Assembly: GCF_007997155.1 (NCBI RefSeq)
Contig: NZ_VORT01000008.1
Location: 124,001 to 188,000 of the forward strand
From: Aequorivita antarctica
Lineage (GTDB): Bacteria; Bacteroidota; Bacteroidia; Flavobacteriales; Flavobacteriaceae
Direction of reading: 5' to 3'
Length of the DNA: 64,000 bases
A program made the translations under genes and the position numbers. Shown one piece after another: positions 34,489 through 44,199 of this stretch. How positions within the stretch are numbered: the first letter of the stretch is position 1; every line of letters begins with the position of its first letter. The notes under the pieces were generated by a model, which was given only the letters and a program-made list of their open reading frames with translations, was not told the origin of the DNA and ran no database searches.

Positions 34489-34819
34489 ACTTTCTCTTCC
34501 TGAAAATATAACTCATCCAAACAGGATCGTTATCATCAGAAACCACAGATTGGCGGTCCAAAAACTCCCAGTCATGGGCATTCATATAATTCAGCAAGCT
34601 TGAAGTTTCTTCAATATCCTCAATTTCATCAATAGAGATATTTTGTCCAATCAAAGAAGTCTGTTCCTCTACTTTTATGCGCTTCACCTTCCCGCGGTTA
34701 TTGGCTTTTTGTACCACAATTATTTCAAGAAAATTGTACTTGGTTATTTCTTGCGAATACCCTTCCGCAGCAAACAATAAGAAAAGGGCAACTACGGAAA
34801 ATGCTATATATTTTTTCAT
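34487..34819 (-). CDS. Small secreted protein, function unknown
   Basis: A 110-residue exported protein, started at the internal ATG 34819, where the signal peptide begins (MKKYIAFSVVALFLLFAAEG, cut before QE). The in-frame ATG 27 bases upstream adds only charged residues. The mature part is about 88 residues with a strand-rich middle and a C-terminal WMSYIFRKRK. I recognise no family. The stop codon is supplied by a 7-bp-period array. Confidence 0.6.
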   Translation of the reverse strand: MKKYIAFSVVALFLLFAAEGYSQEITKYNFLEIIVVQKANNRGKVKRIKVEEQTSLIGQNISIDEIEDIEETSSLLNYMNAHDWEFLDRQSVVSDDNDPVWMSYIFRKRK

Positions 34820-34987
34820 ATTTTTATATTTCTTAGAAAAGTACAATTATATTTTGGGTAACAAAAGCCTGATATAAATAATACTACTTCCCCTTTAGTT
34901 TTATAATAATGTTCATCAGGGTTTACCTAAGGGGAAGCATACTTCAACAAAAAACTTATAACTTTGAATTTTTAAACTTTTCAAAAA

Positions 34988-35443
34988 ATGCAATCCAGAG
35001 CCGAAACCCCAGACCAATACATAGCCGAACTTCCCGAAGATCGAAAGGAAGTAATGCAAGAATTACGAGAAACGGTGAAAAAAAACCTTCCCAAAGGTTT
35101 TGAGGAAACCATGCAGTATGGAATGATAAGCTACGTGGTGCCGCACAGCATTTATCCAGATGGTTACCATTGTAAACCCACGGATCCGCTTCCATTTTTA
35201 AGTATAGCCTCACAGAAAAACCATATAGCATTTTATCATATGGCTATTTACATTGACCCAAAACTACACGAATGGTTTACGGAGGAATATCCAAAACATG
35301 CCAAGGGAAAACTGGATATGGGCAAAAGCTGTATCCGCTTCAAAAACCCTAAAAACATTCCTTTTGAATTGCTTGGAGAACTCACTACAAAGGTTTCGGT
35401 TGACCAATGGATTTCGAAATATGAAACCGTATTAAAACGATAG
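34988..35443 (+). CDS. DUF1801 (YdhG-like) protein
   Basis: A 151-residue protein with the DUF1801 pattern: DQYIAELPEDRKEVMQELR, EETMQYGMISYVVP, then ASQKNHIAFYHM and CIRFKNPKNIP. The fold is small alpha/beta, and its biochemical role is unknown. The following DUF1853 frame begins right at its end, suggesting coupled translation. Confidence 0.85.
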   Translation: MQSRAETPDQYIAELPEDRKEVMQELRETVKKNLPKGFEETMQYGMISYVVPHSIYPDGYHCKPTDPLPFLSIASQKNHIAFYHMAIYIDPKLHEWFTEEYPKHAKGKLDMGKSCIRFKNPKNIPFELLGELTTKVSVDQWISKYETVLKR

Positions 35444-35592
35444 CCATCAAAAAAAACAGCATACTAGCGCATTTCATAAAAGCCCCTGATTTAAAAATAA
35501 ATTCGGAAAACTATCCCTTTGAAAACTTTGAATTTTCAGATGAAAATGTTGACGAAAGCGACTTCAATTTTCCCAAAGATTACATCCTCGGT

Positions 35593-36246
35593 ATGCAAGC
35601 CGAAGCCTGTTTTGAAGCATACTTTAAACGTTCAAAAAACTTCGGATTGTTGGTTGCAAATCTTCAAATTCACGGCGTGAAGGAAACTTTGGGCGAGTTG
35701 GATTATATAGTTGAAAATCTTAAAACCAAAAAGATTGTTCACATAGAATTGGCCTGCAAGTTTTATTTATATGATGAAAACGCAGGCGATTCAGAAGAAC
35801 AAAAATGGGTCGGTCCCAACCGAAAAGACAGCCTTTTTGACAAGTTGGAAAAAGTAAAGTTGAAACAGTTTCCCTTACTTCACACTGCCGAAACCATTCA
35901 AAAATTAACAGAACTCGGAATTGCTAAACCTTCTTCACAGGAGCTGTGTTTAAAAGCATTTTTATTTATTCCGAAGAAAATGGATGCTGAAATATTTCCG
36001 AAACCTTTTCAGAATTGCATAATAGGCCATTTCATAAAACCAACTGATTTAAAAGAAGATGAAACCGCTCTTTACGCTATTCCCAACAAAAAAGAATGGC
36101 TTCTACCAGCAAAAACACTGACCAATTGGCATAACTTTTCAGAAATTAAACAATTGATTGATTTACAAATTAAAAAAAACAAGTCGCCATTAATCTATAA
36201 AAAAACGCCTCATACAATGGAGCGTTTCTTTATAGTTTGGTGGTAA
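35593..36246 (+). CDS. DUF1853 protein, start codon uncertain
   Basis: The portion from ATG 35593 encodes 217 residues with the DUF1853 core: QIHGVKETLGELDYIV and HIELACKFYLY. The frame continues open upstream to 35425 and reads sensible protein (ILAHFIKAPDLKINSENYP and on), as expected for the family N-terminus. It has no ATG, GTG or TTG between 35425 and 35593. Translation may start at ATA 35440 or ATC 35446 overlapping the DUF1801 stop, by a frameshift, or the gene may have lost its start. Given here is the conventional minimal frame. Confidence 0.6.
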   Translation: MQAEACFEAYFKRSKNFGLLVANLQIHGVKETLGELDYIVENLKTKKIVHIELACKFYLYDENAGDSEEQKWVGPNRKDSLFDKLEKVKLKQFPLLHTAETIQKLTELGIAKPSSQELCLKAFLFIPKKMDAEIFPKPFQNCIIGHFIKPTDLKEDETALYAIPNKKEWLLPAKTLTNWHNFSEIKQLIDLQIKKNKSPLIYKKTPHTMERFFIVWW

Positions 36247-36249
36247 AAA

Positions 36250-37641
36250 TTATTTAGTTCCGTAGGTGTCAAAAAGATACACCAAGCTAGCCATTGTAGC
36301 GGCACCAAGTTCCAGCTCACGTTTGTTCACCGCATCAAAAGTATCATTGGCTGCATGGTGATAGTCAAAATACCGCTGGCTATCTGGTCGAAGCCCAGCT
36401 ATGACTTCAATATTTCCTTCCAACGGTCCAATATCGGAACCGCCATGGCCTTTCTCAAAAGAGTGGATTAAATAAGGTTTAAATAAAGACCCCCAAGACT
36501 GTGCTTTCTTAAGATTGGTATCATTCGTTTGGAATGAAAACCCACGGGGTGTGAATCCACCGGCATCGCTTTCTAAAGCAAATAAATGTTTTTCACCTTT
36601 ACGTTTTACTTCTTCGGCATATTTAGTTCCACCGCGTAGACCATTTTCTTCATTCATAAACAATACTACACGAATAGTATGCTTGGGTTTATAACCAACT
36701 TTCTTAAAAAGACGAAGCACCTCCATACTCTGCACACATCCGGCACCGTCATCGTGTGATCCATCAGCAAGGTCCCAACTGTCCAAATGGCCACCCACTA
36801 CAAAATACTCGTTAGGGTTGATGCTGCCCGTAATTTCACCAATTACATTATAGGATTGCACATCGTCAAAAGTTTTACAATTCTGTTTGAAATAAAACAA
36901 AAGGTTGGGTTGCAACTTCAGCAAACTGCTTAAATAATCGGCTCCGTTAGTGCTTATGGCCGCTGCAGGAATTCGTTGACTAACAGGTGTATCGCCATAA
37001 CTCATTGCGCCAGTATGTGGATAATCGTCTTGTTTGAGGTTCATAGAGCGAACAATAACGCCAAGTGCACCATATTTTGCAGCCTCTGCAGCACCAGCGT
37101 ATCGTTGGTCCACGCAGCCACCGTAAGCTTCAAAGGTTAGTATTAAATCTGCTTGCATCGGTCTGTTGTAGAAAACAATTTTTCCTGATAGTTTTTCCTT
37201 TCCCAAAGCAGCTAACTCATCTAGGCCATTTACTTCTACCACTTCCGCCTTAATTCCGAGACTTGGTGTAGCAACCGACCCCCCCAGTGCACAGATATCG
37301 GTTACGCTTTTTTCTCCAGTTGGCGATTCTATGTATGCATATTCCTTAAAGCCACGCGTCCATTTTGGAACCATTACGGGTTGCAGCCAAACTTTGTCCA
37401 AGCCAAGTTGATTCATTTCTTCTTCAGTGTATTTCACAGCATTTTCAGCTTCAAAGGACCCTGAAAGCCTACCTCCTATTTGGTTGGAAAGATAATCCAG
37501 CCAATCGTAAGCCTTTCCATCAGTCAACGCGGCTGTGTAAAGCTTTTTTAGCATAGTAGAATCTTGAACGGTGTTCTGTGAAATGCTTACTGAAGAAAAA
37601 AGTAAAGTAAAAAGTAGCGTAGGTAGCAAATAGATTTTCAT
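36250..37641 (-). CDS. Secreted M28-family metallopeptidase (carboxypeptidase Q type)
   Basis: A 463-residue protein with a signal peptide at about 1-21. A PA-type insert lies at about 130-260. The zinc-binding catalytic part includes GGHLDSWDLADGSHDDGAG, NEENGLRGG and a late YHHAANDTFD, the M28B ligand set. It is expected to act as an aminopeptidase or carboxypeptidase on small peptides in the periplasm or outside. It is encoded alone in the reverse-strand run. Confidence 0.9.
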   Translation of the reverse strand: MKIYLLPTLLFTLLFSSVSISQNTVQDSTMLKKLYTAALTDGKAYDWLDYLSNQIGGRLSGSFEAENAVKYTEEEMNQLGLDKVWLQPVMVPKWTRGFKEYAYIESPTGEKSVTDICALGGSVATPSLGIKAEVVEVNGLDELAALGKEKLSGKIVFYNRPMQADLILTFEAYGGCVDQRYAGAAEAAKYGALGVIVRSMNLKQDDYPHTGAMSYGDTPVSQRIPAAAISTNGADYLSSLLKLQPNLLFYFKQNCKTFDDVQSYNVIGEITGSINPNEYFVVGGHLDSWDLADGSHDDGAGCVQSMEVLRLFKKVGYKPKHTIRVVLFMNEENGLRGGTKYAEEVKRKGEKHLFALESDAGGFTPRGFSFQTNDTNLKKAQSWGSLFKPYLIHSFEKGHGGSDIGPLEGNIEVIAGLRPDSQRYFDYHHAANDTFDAVNKRELELGAATMASLVYLFDTYGTK

Positions 37642-37692
37642 CGATAAAATTTTATTGAAATTAATTTCAGATTAAACTGGAAGGTGGCTAAA

Positions 37693-38571
37693 TTAATCAT
37701 TTTTAAGACGTTCACGATATTCGGAAATCTTGGCTTTAATATCATCATCCAATTCCGGTTCCTTGATGTCTTTATATTTTTTGAGTTCTTGCAACATAAT
37801 TTCCGCAACAATCACACGAGCGGTTTCTTTATCGTCAGAAGGTATAATGTACCAAGGTGCATTTGGTTTTGAGGTTCTATTAATGGCATCTTCGTAATAC
37901 TTTCTGTAATCTTCCCATAAAGCTCTTTCATCCAAATCACCAGGAGAAAACTTCCAGTTTTTTTCAGGTTTGTCCAATCTGCGGAGTTGGCGCTCCTTTT
38001 GTTCGTCTTTGGAAAGGTTCAAAAAGAATTTAAAAATAATAGTCCCATTCTGTTGAATTGTCTTTTCGAATTCATTGATCTGCTGAAATCGTTTCTCCCA
38101 AAATTCGGTGTCAATATCTTCCAAACTATCTATACCTGGCAAGTTTTCGCCAAGAATATATTCTGGATGCACTCTTGTTACCAAAACATTTTCGTAATGT
38201 GTTCTATTGAAAACCCCAAACTTTCCCCGCTCGGGCAAAGCTATATAATGACGCCAAAGATAGTCGTGTCTTTTCTCAAGCTCAGTAGGTGTTTTGAAAC
38301 TGTGCACTACCACCCCACGCGCGTTAAAATCCTTAAAAACCTCTCGAATCAAGCTATCTTTTCCAGCCGTGTCCATTCCTTGAAGACAGACCAACACAGC
38401 ATATTTTCCGTGGGCGTATAATGTATCTTGAAGTTTACCCAGTTTTTTCCGGGTGTCTTCCAAATGATCCTCCAATTCGTCTTCTGACGCATCCAAGTCC
38501 CAATCGTTTCGTGAACCATCAAGTTTTACAGTCCCAGTTACTTTAAAATCTTCAATTTTTACTTCTTTCAT
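37693..38571 (-). CDS. Polyphosphate kinase 2 family (PPK2) phosphotransferase
   Basis: A 292-residue cytoplasmic kinase with the Walker A variant GMDTAGKDS (65-73, Lys71) and the lid/Walker B region near 130 (FNRTHYENVLVTRVHP). It uses polyphosphate to phosphorylate nucleotides. The GMDTAGKD form resembles PPK2 members acting on both AMP and ADP, but this cannot be settled by sequence. It is followed in the same direction by the M28 peptidase after a gap. Confidence 0.9.
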   Translation of the reverse strand: MKEVKIEDFKVTGTVKLDGSRNDWDLDASEDELEDHLEDTRKKLGKLQDTLYAHGKYAVLVCLQGMDTAGKDSLIREVFKDFNARGVVVHSFKTPTELEKRHDYLWRHYIALPERGKFGVFNRTHYENVLVTRVHPEYILGENLPGIDSLEDIDTEFWEKRFQQINEFEKTIQQNGTIIFKFFLNLSKDEQKERQLRRLDKPEKNWKFSPGDLDERALWEDYRKYYEDAINRTSKPNAPWYIIPSDDKETARVIVAEIMLQELKKYKDIKEPELDDDIKAKISEYRERLKND

Positions 38572-38633
38572 GGTTGCTATTGATTTTATTGAAAAATATA
38601 ACTTTGGTGCACTTCAAATTTTGGGTGTTTACA

Positions 38634-39797
38634 CTATTTACTTGCAAACAATTTTACATCCTCTTCACTGATTTCTTTTCCTCCAAGAATAATCAAACGT
38701 TCCACAACATTTCGAAGCTCCCTGATATTACCCGTCCAGTCATATTCCTGCAAAAGTTTAATAGCTTTGGTGGTGAATTTCTTTTTGGTAGTACCGTGTT
38801 CCGTTGATATTTTTTCTGAAAAATAATCTACCAATAATGGTATGTCATCTCTTCTATCATTCAAAGAAGGGACTTTTATAAGAATCACTGCCAATCTGTG
38901 GTACAAATCCTCGCGAAAACGACCTTCTTCTATTTCTTTCTTTAAATCTTTATTGGTGGCCGTGATAACACGCACATCAACCTTTATATCTCTATCGCTA
39001 CCCACTCTCTGCACCTTGTTTTCCTGCAATGCCCGAAGTACTTTTGCCTGTGCGGAAAGGCTCATATCACCTACTTCATCCAAGAAAATGGTTCCACCAT
39101 TGGCAGCTTCAAACTTACCTGCACGGTCTTTAATCGCGGAAGTAAAAGCACCTTTTACGTGGCCGAAAAGCTCACTTTCTATCAGTTCACTGGGTATTGC
39201 GGCACAGTTCACTTCTATCATTGGGCCGTTGCTGCGTTCACTTTTTTGATGGAGCCAATGTGCCACCAATTCTTTTCCAGTTCCATTGGGACCGGTAATC
39301 AGAACGCGGGCCTCTGTAGGTGCCACTTTTTCGATCATATCTTTTATCAGCCCAATTTCTTGCGACTCGCCAACCATTTCGTAGTTTTTGGAAACCTTCT
39401 TTTTGAGGCGTGTGTTTTCAACAACCAATTCCTTTCTGTCCAAAGCAATACGAACTGTGTTCAGCAATCGGTTTAAGTCTGGCGGTTTTGAAATATAGTC
39501 GAAAGCGCCCATTTTCATTGTATTTACCGCAGTTTCCAAATCGCCGTGACCAGAGATCATGACCATCGGTATTTCTGGTTTTATCTTTTTTACTGCTTCC
39601 AAAACCTCGACACCGTCCATTTTTGGCATTTTTATATCGCAAAGCACCAAATCAAAATCTTCTTTTTTGATGATTTCCATTCCCGCAAGACCATCTTCGG
39701 CTTCAAAAACTTCGTAACCTTGATTTTCTTCGGAAAGAATTTTCATCAAAACCCTTCTTATCGCTGCCTCGTCTTCTATTATAAGTATTCTGTACAT
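38634..39797 (-). CDS. Sigma-54-dependent response regulator without a DNA-binding domain
   Basis: A 387-residue protein. The receiver (1-120) has phosphoacceptor Asp54 in VLCDIKMPKMDG. The AAA+ domain (about 140-375) has the GPNGTGKE Walker A, GAFTSA sigma-54 contact motif, FLDEVGDM Walker B and NIRELRNVVER. The protein ends 20 residues after the last of these at DVKLFASK, so the C-terminal Fis-type helix-turn-helix is absent. It should activate sigma-54 holoenzyme without binding enhancer DNA itself, as FlgR-type proteins do. No histidine kinase is adjacent. Confidence 0.92.
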   Translation of the reverse strand: MYRILIIEDEAAIRRVLMKILSEENQGYEVFEAEDGLAGMEIIKKEDFDLVLCDIKMPKMDGVEVLEAVKKIKPEIPMVMISGHGDLETAVNTMKMGAFDYISKPPDLNRLLNTVRIALDRKELVVENTRLKKKVSKNYEMVGESQEIGLIKDMIEKVAPTEARVLITGPNGTGKELVAHWLHQKSERSNGPMIEVNCAAIPSELIESELFGHVKGAFTSAIKDRAGKFEAANGGTIFLDEVGDMSLSAQAKVLRALQENKVQRVGSDRDIKVDVRVITATNKDLKKEIEEGRFREDLYHRLAVILIKVPSLNDRRDDIPLLVDYFSEKISTEHGTTKKKFTTKAIKLLQEYDWTGNIRELRNVVERLIILGGKEISEEDVKLFASK

Positions 39798-39856
39798 TTA
39801 ATATTTTAATTTTATTCATGCCCTAAAATAAGGCAAATTTTCGGCAATACTATTTC

Positions 39857-41164
39857 TTAATATTTAAGCCATTTGAAAATCTCTTTATAGGTAGGTTTCT
39901 TTCCGTACATTAAAATCCCTACGCGATAAATCTTGGCCGCAAACCAAACCATACCAATAAAAGTACCGAATAGAATGACTACCGAAATAATCTGTTGCCA
40001 AATGGGAACACCAAACGGAATGCGCATTAGCATTACTACCGGCGAGGTAAATGGAATGTATGAAAACACTTGCGAAACGGTTCCATGTGGATTGTCCATT
40101 ACAGTAAAAAACCCAACGTATACTGCTAAAATAAGCGGCATTAAAATTGGCATCATAAATTGTTGAGTATCGGTTTCACTATCAACCGCAGCACCTACGG
40201 AAGCGTATAATGAAGCGTACAACAAATAACCGCCTACAAAGAAAAGGATAAACATCACAATTAAATTTGTAAGGGGCAAGTTATTAACCTCCAGCATTAT
40301 ATCGTGTAAAATTTGCTGCGTTCCACCGTCGACACTATTTTCTATAATCTGCTGTGAAGGAGAGCCTGCGGCGGGGTCAATTCCAAAAACGGAGGTTACA
40401 ACGGTCATCAAAACCAATATTAAGACCACCCAAATCAAAAACTGGGTAATACCCGCCAAAGTAGTTCCGAATATTTTCCCCAAAAGCAACACGCGTGGTT
40501 TTACAGATGAAATGATAACCTCAATTACTCTGCTGGTTTTTTCTTCTATTACACTGCGCATAATCATATTGCCATAAATGATGATAAACATAAAAAGAAG
40601 GTAACCTGCAGCTCCCCCAAAAGCCAATTTTAAGCCAGAACCTAGTTTTGAGGTTTCCTTCCCTTTAAAAGTTTCCTGATTAGCGCGAATGTCTATATGA
40701 AGATTTTTAATAGTTTCGGAATCAATTCCGGCTTCTTTCAACTTTAGCGTATTCACTTTCCTTTCCAGCATATCGTTTATGTCACTCATCATCGATAGCG
40801 ATGGTGAATCTTCGGAATAAAAAGTGATTTCTTTGGAAAGGTCTTCCAAATTTTCAGTTTTTGGAATGTACAGCAAGCCATTAATTTCTTCAGTTTCTGT
40901 TTCCTTTTTTGCTTCTTCCAAGGAAACTTTATGCAATATTTTATACTGTGTATGTGGCGAACTGTTAAATTCATTCGCAAACAATCCACTGTCGTCCAAA
41001 ATTGAAATTTTACGAACAGTATCACTGTTTAAACTAGATAAATAGGCCACCAAGGCAAAAATCCCTATGAAAATAAAGGGAGTCAAAAACGTCATGATTA
41101 TAAACGATTTATTGCGGACTTTAGTGAGGTATTCCCTTTTTATGATGAGTGGAAGATGGTTCAT
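39857..41164 (-). CDS. ABC transporter permease, NatB-like
   Basis: A 435-residue membrane protein with a first helix at about 22-45, a periplasmic domain at about 50-185 and five or more helices after about 190. It contains MRSVIEEKTSRVIEVIISSVKP, the coupling stretch of the ABC-2/NatB group. It pairs with the ATPase encoded 6 bases upstream. NatAB-type systems export sodium or other small solutes; the substrate here is not clear. Confidence 0.87.
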   Translation of the reverse strand: MNHLPLIIKREYLTKVRNKSFIIMTFLTPFIFIGIFALVAYLSSLNSDTVRKISILDDSGLFANEFNSSPHTQYKILHKVSLEEAKKETETEEINGLLYIPKTENLEDLSKEITFYSEDSPSLSMMSDINDMLERKVNTLKLKEAGIDSETIKNLHIDIRANQETFKGKETSKLGSGLKLAFGGAAGYLLFMFIIIYGNMIMRSVIEEKTSRVIEVIISSVKPRVLLLGKIFGTTLAGITQFLIWVVLILVLMTVVTSVFGIDPAAGSPSQQIIENSVDGGTQQILHDIMLEVNNLPLTNLIVMFILFFVGGYLLYASLYASVGAAVDSETDTQQFMMPILMPLILAVYVGFFTVMDNPHGTVSQVFSYIPFTSPVVMLMRIPFGVPIWQQIISVVILFGTFIGMVWFAAKIYRVGILMYGKKPTYKEIFKWLKY

Positions 41165-41170
41165 TGTATT

Positions 41171-42097
41171 TTAATTTTTTTGGATAGTTTCAATAAAAAT
41201 ATCGCTGGCGGAAGGAATTACTTCCACAAAATGGGTCAACTGTCCCTGTGAAGTCAAGTAATTCACAAAATCGTTCGTCGAAACAGAATCAGGCACCTTC
41301 ACTTTGTATTGCAGTTCGTCATTAATGCTTTTAAATGTTGCCGGGAATACTTCAAATTTTTCCTTCAAGGAAGCCGTTATGGCCGCGTGGTTGGTTGTTA
41401 TTAAACCAATTTCAAACATATTGCTTCGGTATTGACGTTTAATATCTATCAATTTTCCGTCCAGTATTTTATTGGATTTGTGAATTAATGCAATATGGTC
41501 GCACATTTCTTCAACAGATTCCATCCGGTGTGTCGAAAAAATAACGGTTGCGCCTTCATCGCGAAGTTTTAATATTTCATCTTTTATGAGATTAGCATTT
41601 ATAGGGTCAAAACCGCTGAAGGGTTCGTCAAAAATGAGTAATTTAGGTTTGTGAAGCACTGTTACAACAAACTGAATTTTCTGTGCCATCCCTTTGGAAA
41701 GCTCCTGTATTTTTTTGTCCCACCAATCGCCAATTTGCAAACGGTCAAACCAATATTTTAGGCGCTCTTTTGCTTCTTGTTTAGAAAGCCCTTTTAGTTG
41801 TGCCAAATATAAAGCCTGCTCCCCCACTTTCATTGTTTTGTAGAGTCCGCGTTCTTCGGGCAAGTAACCAATGTATTTTATATGATGCGGTTGAAGCGGT
41901 TCGCCATCCAAAATAACGGAACCCGTATCTGGCATTGTTATTTGGTTTATAATTCTGATTAGGGTTGTTTTTCCAGCACCATTTGGCCCCAATAGCCCAA
42001 AGATGCTACCTTTTTCTACTTCTATTGAAACGTTGTTAAGCGCTTTATAATCACCATAGACTTTGGAAACATTGTTGACCACTAAAAGTTTTTCCAT
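41171..42097 (-). CDS. ABC transporter ATPase, NatA-like
   Basis: A 308-residue ATPase started at ATG 42097 (MEKLLVVNNVSKVYG). An upstream in-frame ATG would add 21 unlikely residues. Walker A is GPNGAGKTT near 38, the signature region LSKGMAQK, and Walker B LLIFDEPFSGFD. The C-terminal 80 residues form the extra domain seen in NatA-type ATPases. It is first in the pair with the NatB-like permease. Confidence 0.9.
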   Translation of the reverse strand: MEKLLVVNNVSKVYGDYKALNNVSIEVEKGSIFGLLGPNGAGKTTLIRIINQITMPDTGSVILDGEPLQPHHIKYIGYLPEERGLYKTMKVGEQALYLAQLKGLSKQEAKERLKYWFDRLQIGDWWDKKIQELSKGMAQKIQFVVTVLHKPKLLIFDEPFSGFDPINANLIKDEILKLRDEGATVIFSTHRMESVEEMCDHIALIHKSNKILDGKLIDIKRQYRSNMFEIGLITTNHAAITASLKEKFEVFPATFKSINDELQYKVKVPDSVSTNDFVNYLTSQGQLTHFVEVIPSASDIFIETIQKN

Positions 42098-42401
42098 AAA
42101 TTTTATTTGAAGAATGTAAATATATTGATTTGATAAGCGTCCAACCTTTAAAGGGGGCAAGATTTATGATTTCTTTTGCAAAAAAAACAAAAGAAAAGAG
42201 ACGAAAGAAAAAAGACAGCGAAAAAAATACCTCGAAATTTTCCCCTTTAGCGACAGGGGTTTAATAACTCCCTAAAACAAAACCCACCCAAAAAAATAAA
42301 TTCTTGGGTGGGAAAAAAAATTGCTATGAAAAAGAAAAATTATCGCCTCTAAGACGAAGCGACATTTCAAATATATGTAAAAAAATTAATTTAACGTTTA
42401 A
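42098..42401. other. Intergenic region with repeats and a terminator
   Basis: This is 304 bases between the ABC pair and dnaJ. It holds a partial CCTTTAAAGGGGG repeat near 42145, a TTCTTTTG/CAAAAGAA hairpin at 42171-42195 and a terminator of the dnaJ transcript at 42283-42312. No gene is seen. Confidence 0.6.
42283..42312 (-). terminator. Terminator downstream of dnaJ
   Basis: An 8-bp stem CCCACCCA/TGGGTGGG. Read on the minus strand, the stem is followed by TTTTG and further T-rich sequence, matching the end of the grpE-dnaJ transcript. Confidence 0.6.
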
Positions 42402-43523
42402 TTAAGAGAACATATCTTTCACTTTTTCAAAAAATGATTTGTCTTCTTTCTCAGGTTTTGGCTGAAAATGCTCATCATCGCTCATTTTTTCGAAAAAATC
42501 CTTTTGTTCTTTTGAAAGGGATTTTGGAGTCCAAACATTTACGTGGACCAGTAAATCTCCTGTTCCGTAGCCATTGATACTTGGAATTCCTTTATTGCGA
42601 AGTCTTAATATTTTTCCACTTTGTGCGCCGCTATCAATTTTGATGCGAACTTTTCCAGTAACTGTTTCTATTTCTTTTGAAGTACCTAAGGCAGCTTCGG
42701 AAAAGCTTATGTATAAATCATAATGCAGGTTATCTCCTTCGCGTTGCAAGGTGTCGTGAGGTTTTTCTTCAATAGCCACCAAGAGGTCTCCGGGTATTCC
42801 ATTGCCCGGTGCATCATTTCCTTTTCCAGAAACTTTAAGTTGCATCCCGTCAACAACACCTGCAGGTATTTTGATAGATACCGTTTCTTCGCTAACCAAC
42901 ATTCCTTCGGCATCTGCGTTTGCCGGTTTTGAATCCACAATCTGACCTAAACCACCACAAGTACTACAAGTAGCAGAGGTTTGCATGCGACCCAAAATAG
43001 TATTTTGGATACGGGTTACTTGGCCGTGACCATTACAGGTTGAACAGGTTTTGTAAGTGGTACCCTGAGCAAGTTTTTTACGTTTAACTTTTATTTTTTT
43101 CTCAACACCGTTGGCTATTTCTTCCAAAGAAAGCTGCACGCGGATACGGAGGTTGCTTCCTTTCATGGTTCTGCCGCCACCGCCGAAGCCACCGCCGCCG
43201 CCAAAACCACCGCCGAAAGCACTTCCAAAAATATCTCCAAACTGGCTGAATATGTCATCCATATTCATGCCACCGCCACCGCCGCCAAAACCGCCACCAC
43301 CTTCAAAGGCACGGTGACCGAACTGGTCATATCGGGAACGTTTGTTAGGGTCGCTGAGCACTTCATATGCTTCCGCAGCCTTTTTGAACATCGCCTCAGC
43401 TTCGTGGTCACCCGGGTTTTTATCGGGATGATATTGCAACGCTTTTTTTCGATAAGCTTTTTTTATTTCAGCTGCCGTTGCGCTTTTTGAAATACCTAAA
43501 ATTTCGTAAAAATCTTCCTTCAT
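42402..43523 (-). CDS. dnaJ: Chaperone DnaJ with a reduced zinc-finger domain
   Basis: A 373-residue Hsp40. The J domain has HPD at 32-34, followed by a long Gly/Phe region (about 72-118), then a cysteine domain with only two CxxCxGxG repeats (CSTCNGHG and CSTCGGLG, about 30 residues apart) instead of four. The C-terminal substrate-binding domains follow. It delivers unfolded clients to DnaK and stimulates its ATPase. It lies 3 bases after grpE in one operon. Confidence 0.93.
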   Translation of the reverse strand: MKEDFYEILGISKSATAAEIKKAYRKKALQYHPDKNPGDHEAEAMFKKAAEAYEVLSDPNKRSRYDQFGHRAFEGGGGFGGGGGGMNMDDIFSQFGDIFGSAFGGGFGGGGGFGGGGRTMKGSNLRIRVQLSLEEIANGVEKKIKVKRKKLAQGTTYKTCSTCNGHGQVTRIQNTILGRMQTSATCSTCGGLGQIVDSKPANADAEGMLVSEETVSIKIPAGVVDGMQLKVSGKGNDAPGNGIPGDLLVAIEEKPHDTLQREGDNLHYDLYISFSEAALGTSKEIETVTGKVRIKIDSGAQSGKILRLRNKGIPSINGYGTGDLLVHVNVWTPKSLSKEQKDFFEKMSDDEHFQPKPEKEDKSFFEKVKDMFS

Positions 43524-43526
43524 ATT

Positions 43527-44078
43527 TTATTGTCCTATAACCACTTTTGGATAGCGGATTATTTTGTCGCCCAAAGTATATCCTTTCTCAATCACATCAA
43601 TGATTTTACCTTTCAGCTTTGCATTGGGGGCGGGAATTTGGGTTATGGCTTCGTGTGAATCGGCATCAAAAGCATCACCGGGTTTTACTTCAATTAATTC
43701 CAAGCCTTTAGACCGCAAGGTTTCGCGTAATTTATTGTTTATGAGTTCCACACCTTTAAAGTGTTTAACATCTTCTGTTTTCTCAATTTCCTTCAACGCA
43801 CGCTCAAAGTCGTCCAATAATGGCAACATGGAAACAATCACATCTTCTCCAGCGGTTTTGAACATTTCGATACGTTCGCGGGAGGTGCGTTTTTTATAGT
43901 TTTCAAATTCGGCAAAAAGGCGAAGATAGCGGTCCTTTTCACGCTCAAACTCGTTTTGTAATTCGGAAAGGGCGTCAGTTACGTTCTCTTCAGCAATTTC
44001 CTGCTTGTTTATTTCTACATCGTCGAAACCTACCTCTTCTTCTCGGTCGTTTTCATTGAATTTATCGTTTTTGCTCAT
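43527..44078 (-). CDS. grpE: Nucleotide exchange factor GrpE
   Basis: A 183-residue protein started at ATG 44078 (MSKNDKFNEND). An upstream in-frame ATG at 44144 would add 22 residues without family support. The long helix (about 40-90, ELQNEFEREKDRYLRLFAEFEN) forms the dimer stalk, and the C-terminal beta domain contains ITQIPAPN and YTLGDKIIRYPKVVIG. It releases ADP from DnaK. It is first in the grpE-dnaJ operon; dnaK is not in the window. Confidence 0.93.
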   Translation of the reverse strand: MSKNDKFNENDREEEVGFDDVEINKQEIAEENVTDALSELQNEFEREKDRYLRLFAEFENYKKRTSRERIEMFKTAGEDVIVSMLPLLDDFERALKEIEKTEDVKHFKGVELINNKLRETLRSKGLELIEVKPGDAFDADSHEAITQIPAPNAKLKGKIIDVIEKGYTLGDKIIRYPKVVIGQ

Positions 44079-44199
44079 AATGGCGTTTTCTTTCAATTTT
44101 TTCAGAAGGGTGCAAAAGTACTGCCATTTGTTATAAAATGTCAAAATGTCACAGCATTTAATTTAATATTACTTTAAGAGAAAACCTCGGCATAAAGTA

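Noticed and set aside
43111-43317. Plus-strand proline-rich frame antisense to dnaJ
   Set aside because: It is the complement of the Gly/Phe-rich codons of DnaJ, which gives Pro-rich antisense translations.
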